A DNA stretch of 12,231 nt from Flavobacteriaceae bacterium (GCA_016763715.1 JAESTG010000309.1:1-12231), one strand, 5' to 3'; shown: positions 1-7,722, numbered from the stretch's first letter. Numbers and translations are program-made. The notes: generated from the sequence alone by a model not told the origin.

Positions 1-867
1 TCTTAATGAAATATTCAAAAACAGATAAATCCTTATTCTTAAAGGATAACGCATGTAATGGTGTAAACCCATTCTTTGTGGTTGTATTTGGTGGTATTCC
101 CAATGATTCTAGGTATTTAAAAGTTTCTAAAGAATTTATATTCCGTCTTGTTCCTCGACTTGCTATAATCATGGCATTAGTGCCATCTTTTGTTGGAGCC
201 ATAAACAAAGCACCTAAGCCTATTAATTTTTCCATAATTTCAAGGTTCCCTTTCTTAGAAGCGTAATTAAATATGCCATTGCCATTATTGTCAGTACTAT
301 TTAAGTCGATACCCTTTGAAACGAAATAATCAATAAGCGTGGTTTTTTTAAAAAAGGAGCAACTAACAATAAAGCGTTTGCTCCATCATTATTTTTTTCA
401 TTCTTTGGGTCTGAACCTTGGGCAATACAGAAGTCATATAACTTCGTATTCAGTTGTCCTGTAACTGCAGCAAAATTGAGTACCGAATAACCATGACTAT
501 CAATTAAATCTGTTTTTGCGCCTTTGAGTACCAGATATTTCATCATTTCAAGATTATCTTTATACGCAGCCCAAAAGATATATGTACGACCATCATGCGT
601 TCTTTTGTTAACACCATTCCCTTCTTTTGTCAAGAGGTATTTAATGCTGTTGTTGTCTGTTTTTTCTAGTAATGCATAAACCACGGCGTCAAATGCATTT
701 CCATTAAGCTCTGTTGGGTTATTACCCGCCTCAATGTCCTTTTCTATTTGCGCAATCGACGGGTTTACCTTCCAATAATCCCTTGTTAAGAAGATGTTTT
801 TTTGCGCTATTACTTCCGAAGAAAACACAAACAGCACCAACATTATTATGATAAACCTTCCTTTCAT
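1..867 (-). pseudogene. Exported ankyrin-repeat protein, frameshifted and cut by the left edge
   Basis: The gene starts at the ATG at 867 with a signal peptide (MKGRFIIIMLVLFVFSSEVIAQ), so the product should act in the periplasm or outside. The mature part shows ankyrin-type repeats, for example the stretch reading DGRTYIFWAAYKDNLEMMKY, followed by a second unit with HGYSVLNFAAVTGQ. Near residue 174 the reading frame passes into 14 unrelated residues and stops at 301. Reading the -1 frame from the same point restores ankyrin sequence (TLIDYFVSKGIDLNSTDNNG, then NAMIIASRGTRRN and NGFTPLHALSFKNKDLS) with no stop down to base 1. It is the last visible gene of the haem-uptake operon: its ATG lies one base after the stop of the DUF6607 gene, which suggests coupled translation. 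Ankyrin repeats bind other proteins; the partner is unknown. It may be a true pseudogene, a sequencing error, or a gene read by -1 frameshifting. Confidence 0.82.
343..355 (-). other. Frameshift point in the ankyrin gene: T6A7 run with in-phase A-AAA-AAA
   Basis: On the coding strand the run is CCTTTTTTAAAAAAACC, read in frame as CCT TTT TTA AAA AAA CCA. The last A of TTA plus the two AAA codons form a heptamer A-AAA-AAA in the correct phase for simultaneous -1 slippage, a pattern known from dnaX-type sites. Slipping back one base gives AAA AAA ACC ACG and restores the ankyrin frame. Equally, a single missing A, in the genome or in the assembly, would explain it. Confidence 0.75.
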
Positions 868-868
868 T

Positions 869-1777
869 TTATGGTTTTTTTACAAAAGATTCTATAATAG
901 TATTTATATCACCTTCTGCCTGATATTCTTCAGTAAAAAGATGTTTATACAGCGCCTTATTGTCTACTTTTTGCTCTAAAGATAAATCGGTATTTCTTGC
1001 AAATACTTCTACCCATTTGGCACGTACTAAAGCCCATTTTTCTTGATGGTCTTTCCACCAATTTGAGGCAACTGTACAACGACTATCCTCTACTTTTACA
1101 TAGGTATTGTATCCTTTTTCTTTAGCCAAAACAACATCCTCCTGCCCTTCTTCTCGTATTACCTTAACATTATCTTGGTCGTGTACCCAACCTAAAGGAG
1201 TAATTTCATGACGGTTACCCCTTACGGTTACGTTGTAATCACTACGAGTGGTATATTCCCTCCGTGGCAAAGGAGCATCGGTTGTGTTCTCCCAAAAGCT
1301 CTTTCCATCAACATGCACCCAACTCGCAGAACCTTCATAACGCGGGCTATCATCTACCTGATACACCTTCTGTGTCCATTGCCCTTTTACCTCATTTTTA
1401 GATTTTTGCACATAACTCCAAATATTATCCCCATTGTACATATAAAAACTTTGATTTTCATACATCCAATCTTGCCTCCAATGCTTTACAATATATGGGC
1501 TGGATTTACTCCCCACTTGTAATAAGTGCTGCATAGACACTTTATCCTTTTCATCGACCACCAGTTGAACCCATTCCATCGCTTTGTCTGTTTTCGTTTT
1601 GGATGGCTTATAAAGAGAATCATTGCTATAATTAAACGTTTCAACAAAATTGAAAGTCACTTCATAACAGCCGCACATTTTTTTAATAGCCTGAACATCT
1701 TGCTTCTTTTTGCTTTGCGCATTTAGAGAGATGCTAAACGCCATAAAGCAACCCAATAGAATATGTGTTGTTTTCAT
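869..1777 (-). CDS. DUF6607 family exported protein
   Basis: A 302-residue protein with a signal peptide (MKTTHILLGCFMAFSISLNAQ), so it is expected in the periplasm or at the outer membrane. After it comes a conserved-looking start, AIKKMCGCYEVTFNFVETF, which I recognise from memory as the DUF6607 family; this should be confirmed by a profile search. The protein is rich in Trp, Tyr and Asp (for example HWRQDWMYENQSFYMYNGD and WVHVDGKSFWENTTDAPLPR), as in lipocalin-like or beta-barrel binding folds, but no catalytic motif is evident. Its function is not known. It lies 5 bases after the T9SS HmuY-like gene and one base before the ankyrin gene, so it is cotranscribed with the haem receptor, which suggests a role in iron or haem handling. 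Confidence 0.8.
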   Translation of the reverse strand: MKTTHILLGCFMAFSISLNAQSKKKQDVQAIKKMCGCYEVTFNFVETFNYSNDSLYKPSKTKTDKAMEWVQLVVDEKDKVSMQHLLQVGSKSSPYIVKHWRQDWMYENQSFYMYNGDNIWSYVQKSKNEVKGQWTQKVYQVDDSPRYEGSASWVHVDGKSFWENTTDAPLPRREYTTRSDYNVTVRGNRHEITPLGWVHDQDNVKVIREEGQEDVVLAKEKGYNTYVKVEDSRCTVASNWWKDHQEKWALVRAKWVEVFARNTDLSLEQKVDNKALYKHLFTEEYQAEGDINTIIESFVKKP

Positions 1778-1782
1778 TTGAC

Positions 1783-3018
1783 CTAGTTTAAAATTAATTT
1801 TTTACTGATGCTATTGTTACCCGAAGTCACTTTTACTATATACACACCACTTTGTAAAGTTGATAAGTCTAGTGTTTTATTATAAAGCCCTTGTGTATTG
1901 GAAACATTGGTTATAAACACTTGTCTTCCGTTAAGGTCGTATATTTGTATTTGATTTTTTTCTGAATTGATGGTGCTAACATCGTATAGAATGGTTACCA
2001 TTTTATCTTTTGTTGGGTTAGGATTCATTGCGAAAGAAACTCCTTCAGCAACAGCCTCAAAACCAAGTAAATCTGACACATCTTCAAAAACAAAAGTTAG
2101 GTTTCCAGTAGATGAACCTTCGAATTCTGTGAAATACAATCGATAAACAGAGTTGTCCTCATATTTTACATAATACTTTTGATTGCTATCAATCACCCAA
2201 GTTCCCGTAAACTCCTTCCAGTCGAAACCAATGGTATTTATTGCTTCAGAATAATCTAAACCATTTGGATCTGGATTACCAGTCTCTTCGTTCTGAGCAA
2301 CAATAACATTTGGATTATGAAGTACCCCCGTTACATTATAATATTGCCCTGGAGGATCTAGGTAAGTATTATATTTTCTGAAGACAAAATCCCAATCATT
2401 TGCCACAGGCTCACCTACTACTTCAGTTTCATTTTGAAGGCTATAATAGTTAAAAATACTATCAGGATTGGTAGTATTGGATACCGTAGTAGTTATATCT
2501 GCAGACCAATTTGAACCACTCCATGTAGCATATTTAAAAGTGTAGCCTCCAAAATAATCCTCAATGAATAATTTTCGAAAGGTTCCATCTACATATTCCA
2601 ATACAAATACGATGGTTCCTTCCACATGATTTGTAACGGGATTATATTCTCCAAACCCGAAAGTAGCCGAGCCCTGCATAAATGCTCCATTATTCCACTC
2701 GGTATCATTATTAAAAAGCTCCGTCCATGAGCTTTGATTTGCTACATTAACAGTGTCATATCCAGCAGGAGTATCTGCAACTTCATATACTTTAATTCCT
2801 ATTCCGTCATTTATCCTAACTCCCAAGTCGAAATTGCTTACTCGTAAGAAAGCTAAATCCCAATCTGCTGCTGTAAAAATAGTCGCTGATTCATCAGAAA
2901 TTTTATAGCATACTTCGTTTTCGTAGCCTGCACCTAAACTCACATTTACTGTAGTTTCTTGAGCTATAAATAAGGTGGTTACAAACCCCATTACAATTGA
3001 TAGTATTATTTTTTTCAT
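1783..3018 (-). CDS. HmuY-like haem-binding protein with T9SS type A C-terminal sorting domain
   Basis: A 411-residue protein. Residues 1 to about 19 are a signal peptide ending FIAQ. Residues 20 to about 325 resemble the HmuY family: ENEVCYKISDESA followed by ADWDLAFLR, then ANDWDFVFRKY, TGVLHNPN with His234, and YYVKYEDNSVYRLYFTEFEG. Residues about 330 to 411 are a type A sorting domain: MNPNPTKDK, then IQIYDLNGRQV, SGVYIVKV and a final KKLILN. Proteins with this tail cross the outer membrane by the type IX system and are released or anchored to the surface. It shares motifs with the lipoprotein encoded 18 bases upstream, so the two are probably a duplicated pair that reaches the surface by different routes. 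Haem binding is inferred from family and operon; the ligand residues are not proven. Confidence 0.82.
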   Translation of the reverse strand: MKKIILSIVMGFVTTLFIAQETTVNVSLGAGYENEVCYKISDESATIFTAADWDLAFLRVSNFDLGVRINDGIGIKVYEVADTPAGYDTVNVANQSSWTELFNNDTEWNNGAFMQGSATFGFGEYNPVTNHVEGTIVFVLEYVDGTFRKLFIEDYFGGYTFKYATWSGSNWSADITTTVSNTTNPDSIFNYYSLQNETEVVGEPVANDWDFVFRKYNTYLDPPGQYYNVTGVLHNPNVIVAQNEETGNPDPNGLDYSEAINTIGFDWKEFTGTWVIDSNQKYYVKYEDNSVYRLYFTEFEGSSTGNLTFVFEDVSDLLGFEAVAEGVSFAMNPNPTKDKMVTILYDVSTINSEKNQIQIYDLNGRQVFITNVSNTQGLYNKTLDLSTLQSGVYIVKVTSGNNSISKKLILN

Positions 3019-3036
3019 TTTTGTAGTGTTTAGTTT

Positions 3037-4442
3037 TTATTTAAGTAGTTCATATTCAAATTCAGGATACCCTCTAACCCCCTGATTGTTGGTGAGTGAC
3101 AAGAATTTTAGTTTATATATGTTATTATTTGGATCCCGAACTATATAAAACAAATCGGAAATTGGGGCTCCATCAAATACATCTCGCCAATTGCTCCCTA
3201 TAGCACGTTGGTCGTGTTCAAATGAATTATGATTCACATTAGATAGGTTAAATCCTTCATAGCTATTTTGGTCTGTAGACACTTCATAGGCAGACACACC
3301 ACCTTTTCTATTGTGCAATACACCATCTGCAAAGCCATAACTCCCTGCACCCTCAATGATATTGGTAAATACCGTAAAATTGAGATCCCATTGTTCTGCC
3401 TTTGGTTCAACTTGAATAAAATTATTGGTGTTGAAACTGAAGAAATTAAAATTATATTCGGGCGTCTTTGGAACGATGATTTCTTGATGATTGGTATCAT
3501 TCAAGTTTGCATATTGTAATATGTAGCCATCACCTGAACGGAGTACACGAATTTTTTTCCACCCTCTTGAGTCTCCTGCAGTGACAACGCTTCCATGTTC
3601 AGGAATCTCGGTTCCAACTTCAAACCCTAGATTCACCAAATACACCTGGTTTTCTGAATCATTAAGACTAATAACATCAATGGCAGTTTCAAGAATGTTA
3701 CCATTTGGATGGTCAATGTATTCTACATTATTAGGATCAAATGTGCCTATGGCTACTACTGGCAAAAGGTCAACAACATCTGCTTCGGTAATTTCATCAA
3801 TACTAAAGGAACCTAGATTTGCAGCAGCCATATAAATAGAGGTATTCAAACCAACTCTAAATTCATCGCCAGAGTAAAAAGCTAAATCCCAAGAATCTCT
3901 TATAATTCCAGTTTCAGATTCGGTACTTAAATCTATGTAAACTTGATTTCCTTCATAGGGCCCCCAAGATTTGGAGCAAGGGCACGTCCTAATGAAGCAG
4001 AATTGCTGATAGTAAATGTGGTATTTCCTTGTATTTGGGAATTCTCATAGTTAATTGAAGTAATCGTAAATGTGATTTCGGTCGTTTCATCCAAATTATT
4101 ATTGAGCTTGTTGAAAACCAAATTGCCCCCTAATGTTCCAGATACAATGTCTAGCGTAATTACATTACCATCTGCGGGAGGGCTTGTAGAGAAATCTGTC
4201 CCATAGATAGCATTTGTTGAACTTATTGAAATCGAAATTGATCCACTTTGTGTGGCAGACTCAGAATATACCAGTGTAATATCTTCGGTAGTAATGATAT
4301 TACTCAAATTGGTTGATAAGCTCTCAAAAGCAACAACAAAGGGTTGCGCAGAAGTGGTGTCCGAATCGTCTTCATTACTGCAGGATGTTGTACACAATAG
4401 TATCCCAAGTGAAAATAAAAATAATAAATTGATGGTTTTCAT
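3037..4442 (-). pseudogene. hmuY: HmuY-like haem-binding lipoprotein, split by a frameshift
   Basis: The ATG at 4442 begins a lipoprotein signal peptide (NLLFLFSLGILLCTTSCSNE, lipobox ending TTSC), so the product should be lipid-anchored, probably at the outer membrane surface. The N-terminal part (about residues 30 to 155) is a Ser/Thr-rich beta region. At 3958-3965 the frame leaves the family sequence and ends after seven residues (MKEIKFT). The -1 frame continues it as GGPYEGNQVYIDLS, then DSWDLAFYSGDEFRVGLN and on to the stop at 3037. The rejoined protein would be 468 residues, with HmuY-type motifs QWDLNFTVF, DGVLHNRKGG (His377 in the joined numbering) and FYIVRDPNNNIYKLKFL. HmuY proteins bind haem outside the cell and pass it to the HmuR receptor, encoded here 4 bases upstream. 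As sequenced, only a truncated lipoprotein without the HmuY core would be made. Confidence 0.83.
3958..3965 (-). other. Frameshift point in the hmuY-like gene: G5C3 run
   Basis: On the coding strand the bases read CTT GGGGGCCC TATGAAGG. The annotated frame reads GGG GGC CCT ATG and stops at a TAG soon after. One extra G, or a -1 shift, gives CCC TAT GAA GGA and restores the HmuY-like frame. The run is not a phased X-XXY-YYZ heptamer, so programmed slippage is less likely here than a lost G or a base-calling error. Confidence 0.75.
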
Positions 4443-4446
4443 AACA

Positions 4447-6576
4447 TTAGATGTTTAGATTATAGGATAGTTTTAGAAAATAGGATCGGCCATAGCCTAG
4501 TGGAATTTGAGTTGGAGGGCCATTGTGTGCCCCACCCTCAAAGGCAGTACTGTTTACAGAAGTAACATTGAATAAATTTCTAGACCCAAGAGTAAGGATT
4601 ACACTTTTGTCTAGAAAAGACTTGTTGATGGTAGCATCCATCCAACTATAAGGATCGGTTTCCCCTACCTGAAATTCTTGCTTCCCTTCTTCATTAGTTT
4701 TTTCTACAAACTGTTGCTGTTCTCCAATGTGTTTAAAAAACAACGAAAAAGTAGTCTGGTATTTTGGAATTGAGTAACCGAGGTTAGCATTTAATTGAAA
4801 GTTGAATAAAAAATCGTCGCTTGCCCCAGTACGACTATCGAGGATTTTTGAAACTCCCTGTACGGAAACTCCCAACTGAGCTTTAAGGTTATTATAATAC
4901 ACCTCGTTTTCAGAAAAAATACCTGCTGCTTTGTAGCTATCAATATTGTTGTATTGAAATTCCAAAGGAGTTTGATTCACCACAATCAACTCAATACGGT
5001 CTTTCAGGCTTAGATAATTTAAACTTAACTTATTTTTCACTCTAATTGCACCCCCATTTAATGAACTACTCTTCTTTAGGTGTAAAAAAGTAGATATCCC
5101 TCGCTCTGGATTTAAATTAGAGTTCCCTTGTACATTGTGATTTACATCTACAAAAAATGTATATAACTCATTGTAATTAGGTGTTCTATTTGCCGACCCA
5201 ACAATGGCTCTTAACTCCCAATTATTCTTAAAGGTTTGTTTGGCACTTAGAGAACCTATGTATTGATTTTCAAAAAGGTTACTAAAAGAAACTCGTATAC
5301 CAGGACGAAGAAAAAAATTATCAGATAATCTTACTTCAGAAGAAGTAAAAAAATCATAATTGTTCAACTGTTGACTTACCAACTCCTCTCCAGGTTCAAT
5401 GACAATGGCTAAAGAAGAACCACTTCCTCTTTCATTAGTGAGTTCATAACCTGTTTGCAAACCTATTCGATTGCTTTTTAGTAAATTGCTCAAGGTTCCC
5501 CTAGAAAAAAAAGCACTTCTAGATTGATATTCACCCTTTTCAATATTTAATTTTTCTTGGGCTCGAATTCGATAAGTATATCGTTCTAAATCTTTGGTTT
5601 GGCTTTGATAAGAAACTGATAAATTATAGTTGATTCCATCCAATATAATACCCGTACCATTCAAATGATGATACCATCTATTATTAGTATATATTTCATC
5701 TAAGGCTAAAGGATCTGTAGTATCGGTTGAAGGATTCTCATTTGGATTAACTACATCGTTATATCTATCAATTGTTTCATTGACATAATCAAAACGATAA
5801 AACAATTTAAAATTATCATCCGTAAAGGAAACAACTGCCTTTCCATTTTGTTGCAGTTTAGGTAACCATTCTAACCCTCGTAACCCATCATTTTGATCAT
5901 AATTTTCGCCTAACTTATTATTATAAAAACCAGCAAAATCATTACGCGTAAAAACTACATTTGCATATACTTTTTCTGAAAGGTTATGTCCCAATCTCAA
6001 TGATTGGATATGTCTACCACGATTAAATAGTTTGTATTCGTCTCCTATTGTTTCTTCTTGAATGTAAGCACTTAATTCCCAATCATTTTTTGAGGATTTC
6101 TTAGTAATTATATTTATGATACCAGAAACGGCATTAGCACCATATTGAACTCCCATAGCACCCTCAACAATTTCTATACGCTCAATATCGTCTAAGTTAA
6201 TGAGCGTTAAATCAGTATTATTCCCAACTCCCTCTTCATTAATTATAGGAATATTATCTATCAATACCTTGAAATATTGACCGTCAAGTCCGAAAAGACT
6301 TACTCCAGATTTTCCCGTTGTAGTATTTGGAGTAATATTTAAATTAAGCGTAGTATTCAAAACATCTGCTAGGGTATTACCAGCTAGACGTTCTATTGTT
6401 TTTCTAGAAATAACTTTAACCTCTACCACTGATTTCTCAACCGATTGAGGACTTAGCTGTCCAGTGATAACAACTTGATCTAATTTTTCAATTTTTACAG
6501 AATCTATTTTTTTATCAACCTGAGAAAAAGAGATACAAGGCAATAATAAGAATGGTAAAAAGGAAAGAAATTTCAT
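4447..6576 (-). CDS. hmuR: TonB-dependent outer-membrane haem receptor, HmuR-like
   Basis: A 709-residue outer-membrane receptor, intact. Residues 1 to 19 are a signal peptide (ending ISFSQ). A TonB-box-like stretch DQVVITGQ lies at residues 33-40. The plug domain follows (about 45 to 165), with LADVLNTTLNLNI, GVSLFGLDGQYFKVLIDNIP, DIERIEIVEGAMGVQYGANA and VSGIINIITKK. The rest is a 22-strand-type barrel ending SYFLKLSYNLNI. A region like the FRAP and NPNL boxes of haem receptors is visible: NRTP at 463-466, then NHNVQGNSNLNPE with His480 between the boxes, where haem receptors keep a conserved His. It should import haem or an iron-porphyrin using TonB energy. It is first in the operon and is followed by two HmuY-like genes, which supports haem over siderophore or vitamin B12. 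The ligand is inferred. Confidence 0.88.
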   Translation of the reverse strand: MKFLSFLPFLLLPCISFSQVDKKIDSVKIEKLDQVVITGQLSPQSVEKSVVEVKVISRKTIERLAGNTLADVLNTTLNLNITPNTTTGKSGVSLFGLDGQYFKVLIDNIPIINEEGVGNNTDLTLINLDDIERIEIVEGAMGVQYGANAVSGIINIITKKSSKNDWELSAYIQEETIGDEYKLFNRGRHIQSLRLGHNLSEKVYANVVFTRNDFAGFYNNKLGENYDQNDGLRGLEWLPKLQQNGKAVVSFTDDNFKLFYRFDYVNETIDRYNDVVNPNENPSTDTTDPLALDEIYTNNRWYHHLNGTGIILDGINYNLSVSYQSQTKDLERYTYRIRAQEKLNIEKGEYQSRSAFFSRGTLSNLLKSNRIGLQTGYELTNERGSGSSLAIVIEPGEELVSQQLNNYDFFTSSEVRLSDNFFLRPGIRVSFSNLFENQYIGSLSAKQTFKNNWELRAIVGSANRTPNYNELYTFFVDVNHNVQGNSNLNPERGISTFLHLKKSSSLNGGAIRVKNKLSLNYLSLKDRIELIVVNQTPLEFQYNNIDSYKAAGIFSENEVYYNNLKAQLGVSVQGVSKILDSRTGASDDFLFNFQLNANLGYSIPKYQTTFSLFFKHIGEQQQFVEKTNEEGKQEFQVGETDPYSWMDATINKSFLDKSVILTLGSRNLFNVTSVNSTAFEGGAHNGPPTQIPLGYGRSYFLKLSYNLNI

Positions 6577-6600
6577 CTTTTAGTGTAGTTAATCCGGATG

Positions 6601-6630
6601 CAAATATATCTTATTTTTATTTATTCTAAA
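6601..6630 (-). promoter_or_regulatory. Promoter of the haem-uptake operon
   Basis: On the minus strand TATATTTG (6608 down to 6601) is a perfect match to the Bacteroidota -7 element TAnnTTTG. It lies 25 bases before the receptor ATG, implying a short leader. The -33 region is poor: TTTAG at 6630-6626 instead of TTTG, about 17 bases further up. A strong -7 with a weak -33 covered by palindromes suits a regulated promoter. Confidence 0.6.
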
Positions 6631-6639
6631 TAAGAATAA
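6617..6639. promoter_or_regulatory. Overlapping palindromes, candidate Fur-type operator
   Basis: Two perfect inverted repeats overlap here. TTATTTA-TTC-TAAATAA is at 6617-6633 and TTATTCT-AAATA-AGAATAA is at 6621-6639. Their size (17 and 19 bases) and AT-rich 7-base arms resemble the operators of Fur-family repressors, and they cover the -33 region of the haem operon promoter. Binding would block RNA polymerase, so repression by iron is the natural reading. The regulator is inferred from position and from the genes controlled; the base composition also makes chance palindromes more likely. Confidence 0.5.
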
Positions 6640-6792
6640 GCGAATTTTAACATTTGTAAAACTCAGGATTGCATAAAATTCCAATACTAAAATCTGAAAA
6701 CAATTACTATTTTTTTCTCAATAAATACAGGGAAATACCCTCCATGAATTCCCTTAGAGGAAAACATACATTTTTAACCTGTACTGGATTTC

Positions 6793-6827
6793 TTTGATAG
6801 TTAAGTTGTTATGTCTCTATAATTTAG
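6793..6827 (+). promoter_or_regulatory. Possible promoter of the basic exported protein gene
   Basis: TTTG at 6793-6796 is followed, 23 bases later, by TAATTTAG at 6820-6827, one mismatch from TAnnTTTG. It would start transcription about 30 bases before the ATG at 6863. Spacing is at the long end and one -7 base differs, so this is only a candidate. Confidence 0.35.
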
Positions 6828-6854
6828 CGCCAGAAACAATACTCATTTAAAAAC

Positions 6855-6904
6855 ATCACATTATGAAAATCCTTAGAAACAATCAGATTATGAAACTATC
6901 TAGA
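6855..6904 (+). repeat. Imperfect 27-base tandem duplication of a start region
   Basis: Bases 6855-6877 and 6882-6904 match at 18 of 23 positions, and both copies carry ATTATGAAA with its ATG (6863 and 6890) in the same frame. The gene therefore has two look-alike start sites 27 bases apart. Confidence 0.4.
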
Positions 6905-7603
6905 CTAGTTTTAACCGTATTCACGGTATTCCTATTTTCAATGAACTTATCTGCACAAACATGCCCGACTACCCTAAAATCGAAAACGGGGAAGGTATAT
7001 TCTGCAAATCCAGCAACAATTACTACTACTGCCACATCAAACCAAGTAAGGATAAAAATTAAAAAGACAGCAGGTAGAGCCGAGACTCAAGTGAATATCT
7101 ATATTAATAATGTACAGCAACCTAATCCTATTGAGTATAACAACGGGACTTATATTCCATCGGGGTGGCAGACTAGAACTCTAAACAACGTAAATGGAAA
7201 AACAATTAAAGTGAAAATTGTAAATCAATCTGTCGCTAATACTTTCAGCTACAGTCTTAAAATTAATGGAGAAAAGAGATCGATAGCTAGTACAGGTGGT
7301 CCAGTAGACGGAATTCTAATAGGTCAACAAAACAAGACTATCTACACCAATGGATCATGCACAGCTAAAACACAAATCATTGTACGTAGAAGAAGTGGAA
7401 ATGCACGTGGAAACATTCGTGTTTGGGAAAAAAGAAGCAATGGAACTTGGGTTCGGTTAGATCAATACAATACTACTTTGGAGCAAAATAAAAGTAAAAA
7501 GATCTTTGTTGTAAACTCCAGTAGAAAACTAAAGATTGAATTACGAAACGTATCTGTAGGAAACACTTTAGGGTATAGAATGAATGCACTAGCAAAAAAC
7601 TAG
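6863..7603 (+). CDS. Strongly basic exported protein with two similar halves, unknown function
   Basis: A 246-residue protein from the ATG at 6863. The ATG at 6890 gives a more typical signal peptide (MKLSRLVLTVFTVFLFSMNL, cut after SAQ) and may be the real start. The mature protein seems to be two related beta-rich units. The first has GKVYSANPATITTTATSNQV and ends IKVKIVNQSVANTFSYSLKI. The second has KTIYTNGSCTAKTQIIVRRR and ends LKIELRNVSVGNTLGYRMNA. Each half has one Cys. I count about 34 Lys plus Arg against 8 Asp plus Glu in the mature part, so it is very basic and would suit binding to a polyanion such as DNA, lipopolysaccharide or acidic polysaccharide (inference). I do not recognise the family, and no catalytic motif is visible. 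It is transcribed alone, divergent from the haem operon, and ends at a strong terminator. Confidence 0.8.
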   Translation: MKILRNNQIMKLSRLVLTVFTVFLFSMNLSAQTCPTTLKSKTGKVYSANPATITTTATSNQVRIKIKKTAGRAETQVNIYINNVQQPNPIEYNNGTYIPSGWQTRTLNNVNGKTIKVKIVNQSVANTFSYSLKINGEKRSIASTGGPVDGILIGQQNKTIYTNGSCTAKTQIIVRRRSGNARGNIRVWEKRSNGTWVRLDQYNTTLEQNKSKKIFVVNSSRKLKIELRNVSVGNTLGYRMNALAKN

Positions 7604-7615
7604 TGAAAAACTTTT

Positions 7616-7647
7616 AAAAACGGCTTTCACAATAGAAAGCCGTTTTT
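7616..7647 (+). terminator. Intrinsic terminator after the basic exported protein gene
   Basis: Thirteen-base perfect arms, AAAAACGGCTTTC at 7616-7628 and GAAAGCCGTTTTT at 7635-7647, enclose a six-base loop. The hairpin ends in a U-run and begins in an A-run, so it could also stop transcription from the other strand. It lies 12 bases after the stop codon. Confidence 0.9.
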
Positions 7648-7678
7648 ATAAATATTCAAAAAGATATAAGAATACCCC

Positions 7679-7694
7679 TACCAGAATTCTGGTA
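7679..7694. repeat. Perfect 16-base palindrome centred on GAATTC
   Basis: TACCAGAATTCTGGTA is fully self-complementary. In RNA it could fold as a six-base stem with an AATT loop followed by UUUUAU, a weak terminator shape. In DNA it could bind a dimeric regulator of the following gene. Confidence 0.6.
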
Positions 7695-7704
7695 TTTTAT
7701 GAGT

Positions 7705-7722
7705 CTCATTGAATTCAATGAG
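7705..7722. repeat. Perfect 18-base palindrome centred on GAATTC
   Basis: CTCATTGAATTCAATGAG is fully self-complementary. Its centre lies 27 bases from that of the palindrome at 7679-7694, and 60 bases before the start of the next gene. The pair share the core GAATTC but not the arms. Confidence 0.6.

Noticed and set aside
6..266. Open frame on the plus strand at the left edge
   Set aside because: It lies antisense to the restored ankyrin frame, which has clear repeat sequence; the plus-strand product has no recognisable feature.
3037..3849. Independent gene starting at the internal ATG at 3849
   Set aside because: The frame continues upstream of this ATG with family sequence (DSWDLAFYSGDEFRVGLN) to the frameshift at 3958, so the ATG is internal.
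4447..6576. Receptor for vitamin B12 or a siderophore instead of haem
   Set aside because: The two HmuY-like neighbours and the NRTP...NHN...NLNPE region favour haem, although ligand choice cannot be proven from sequence alone.
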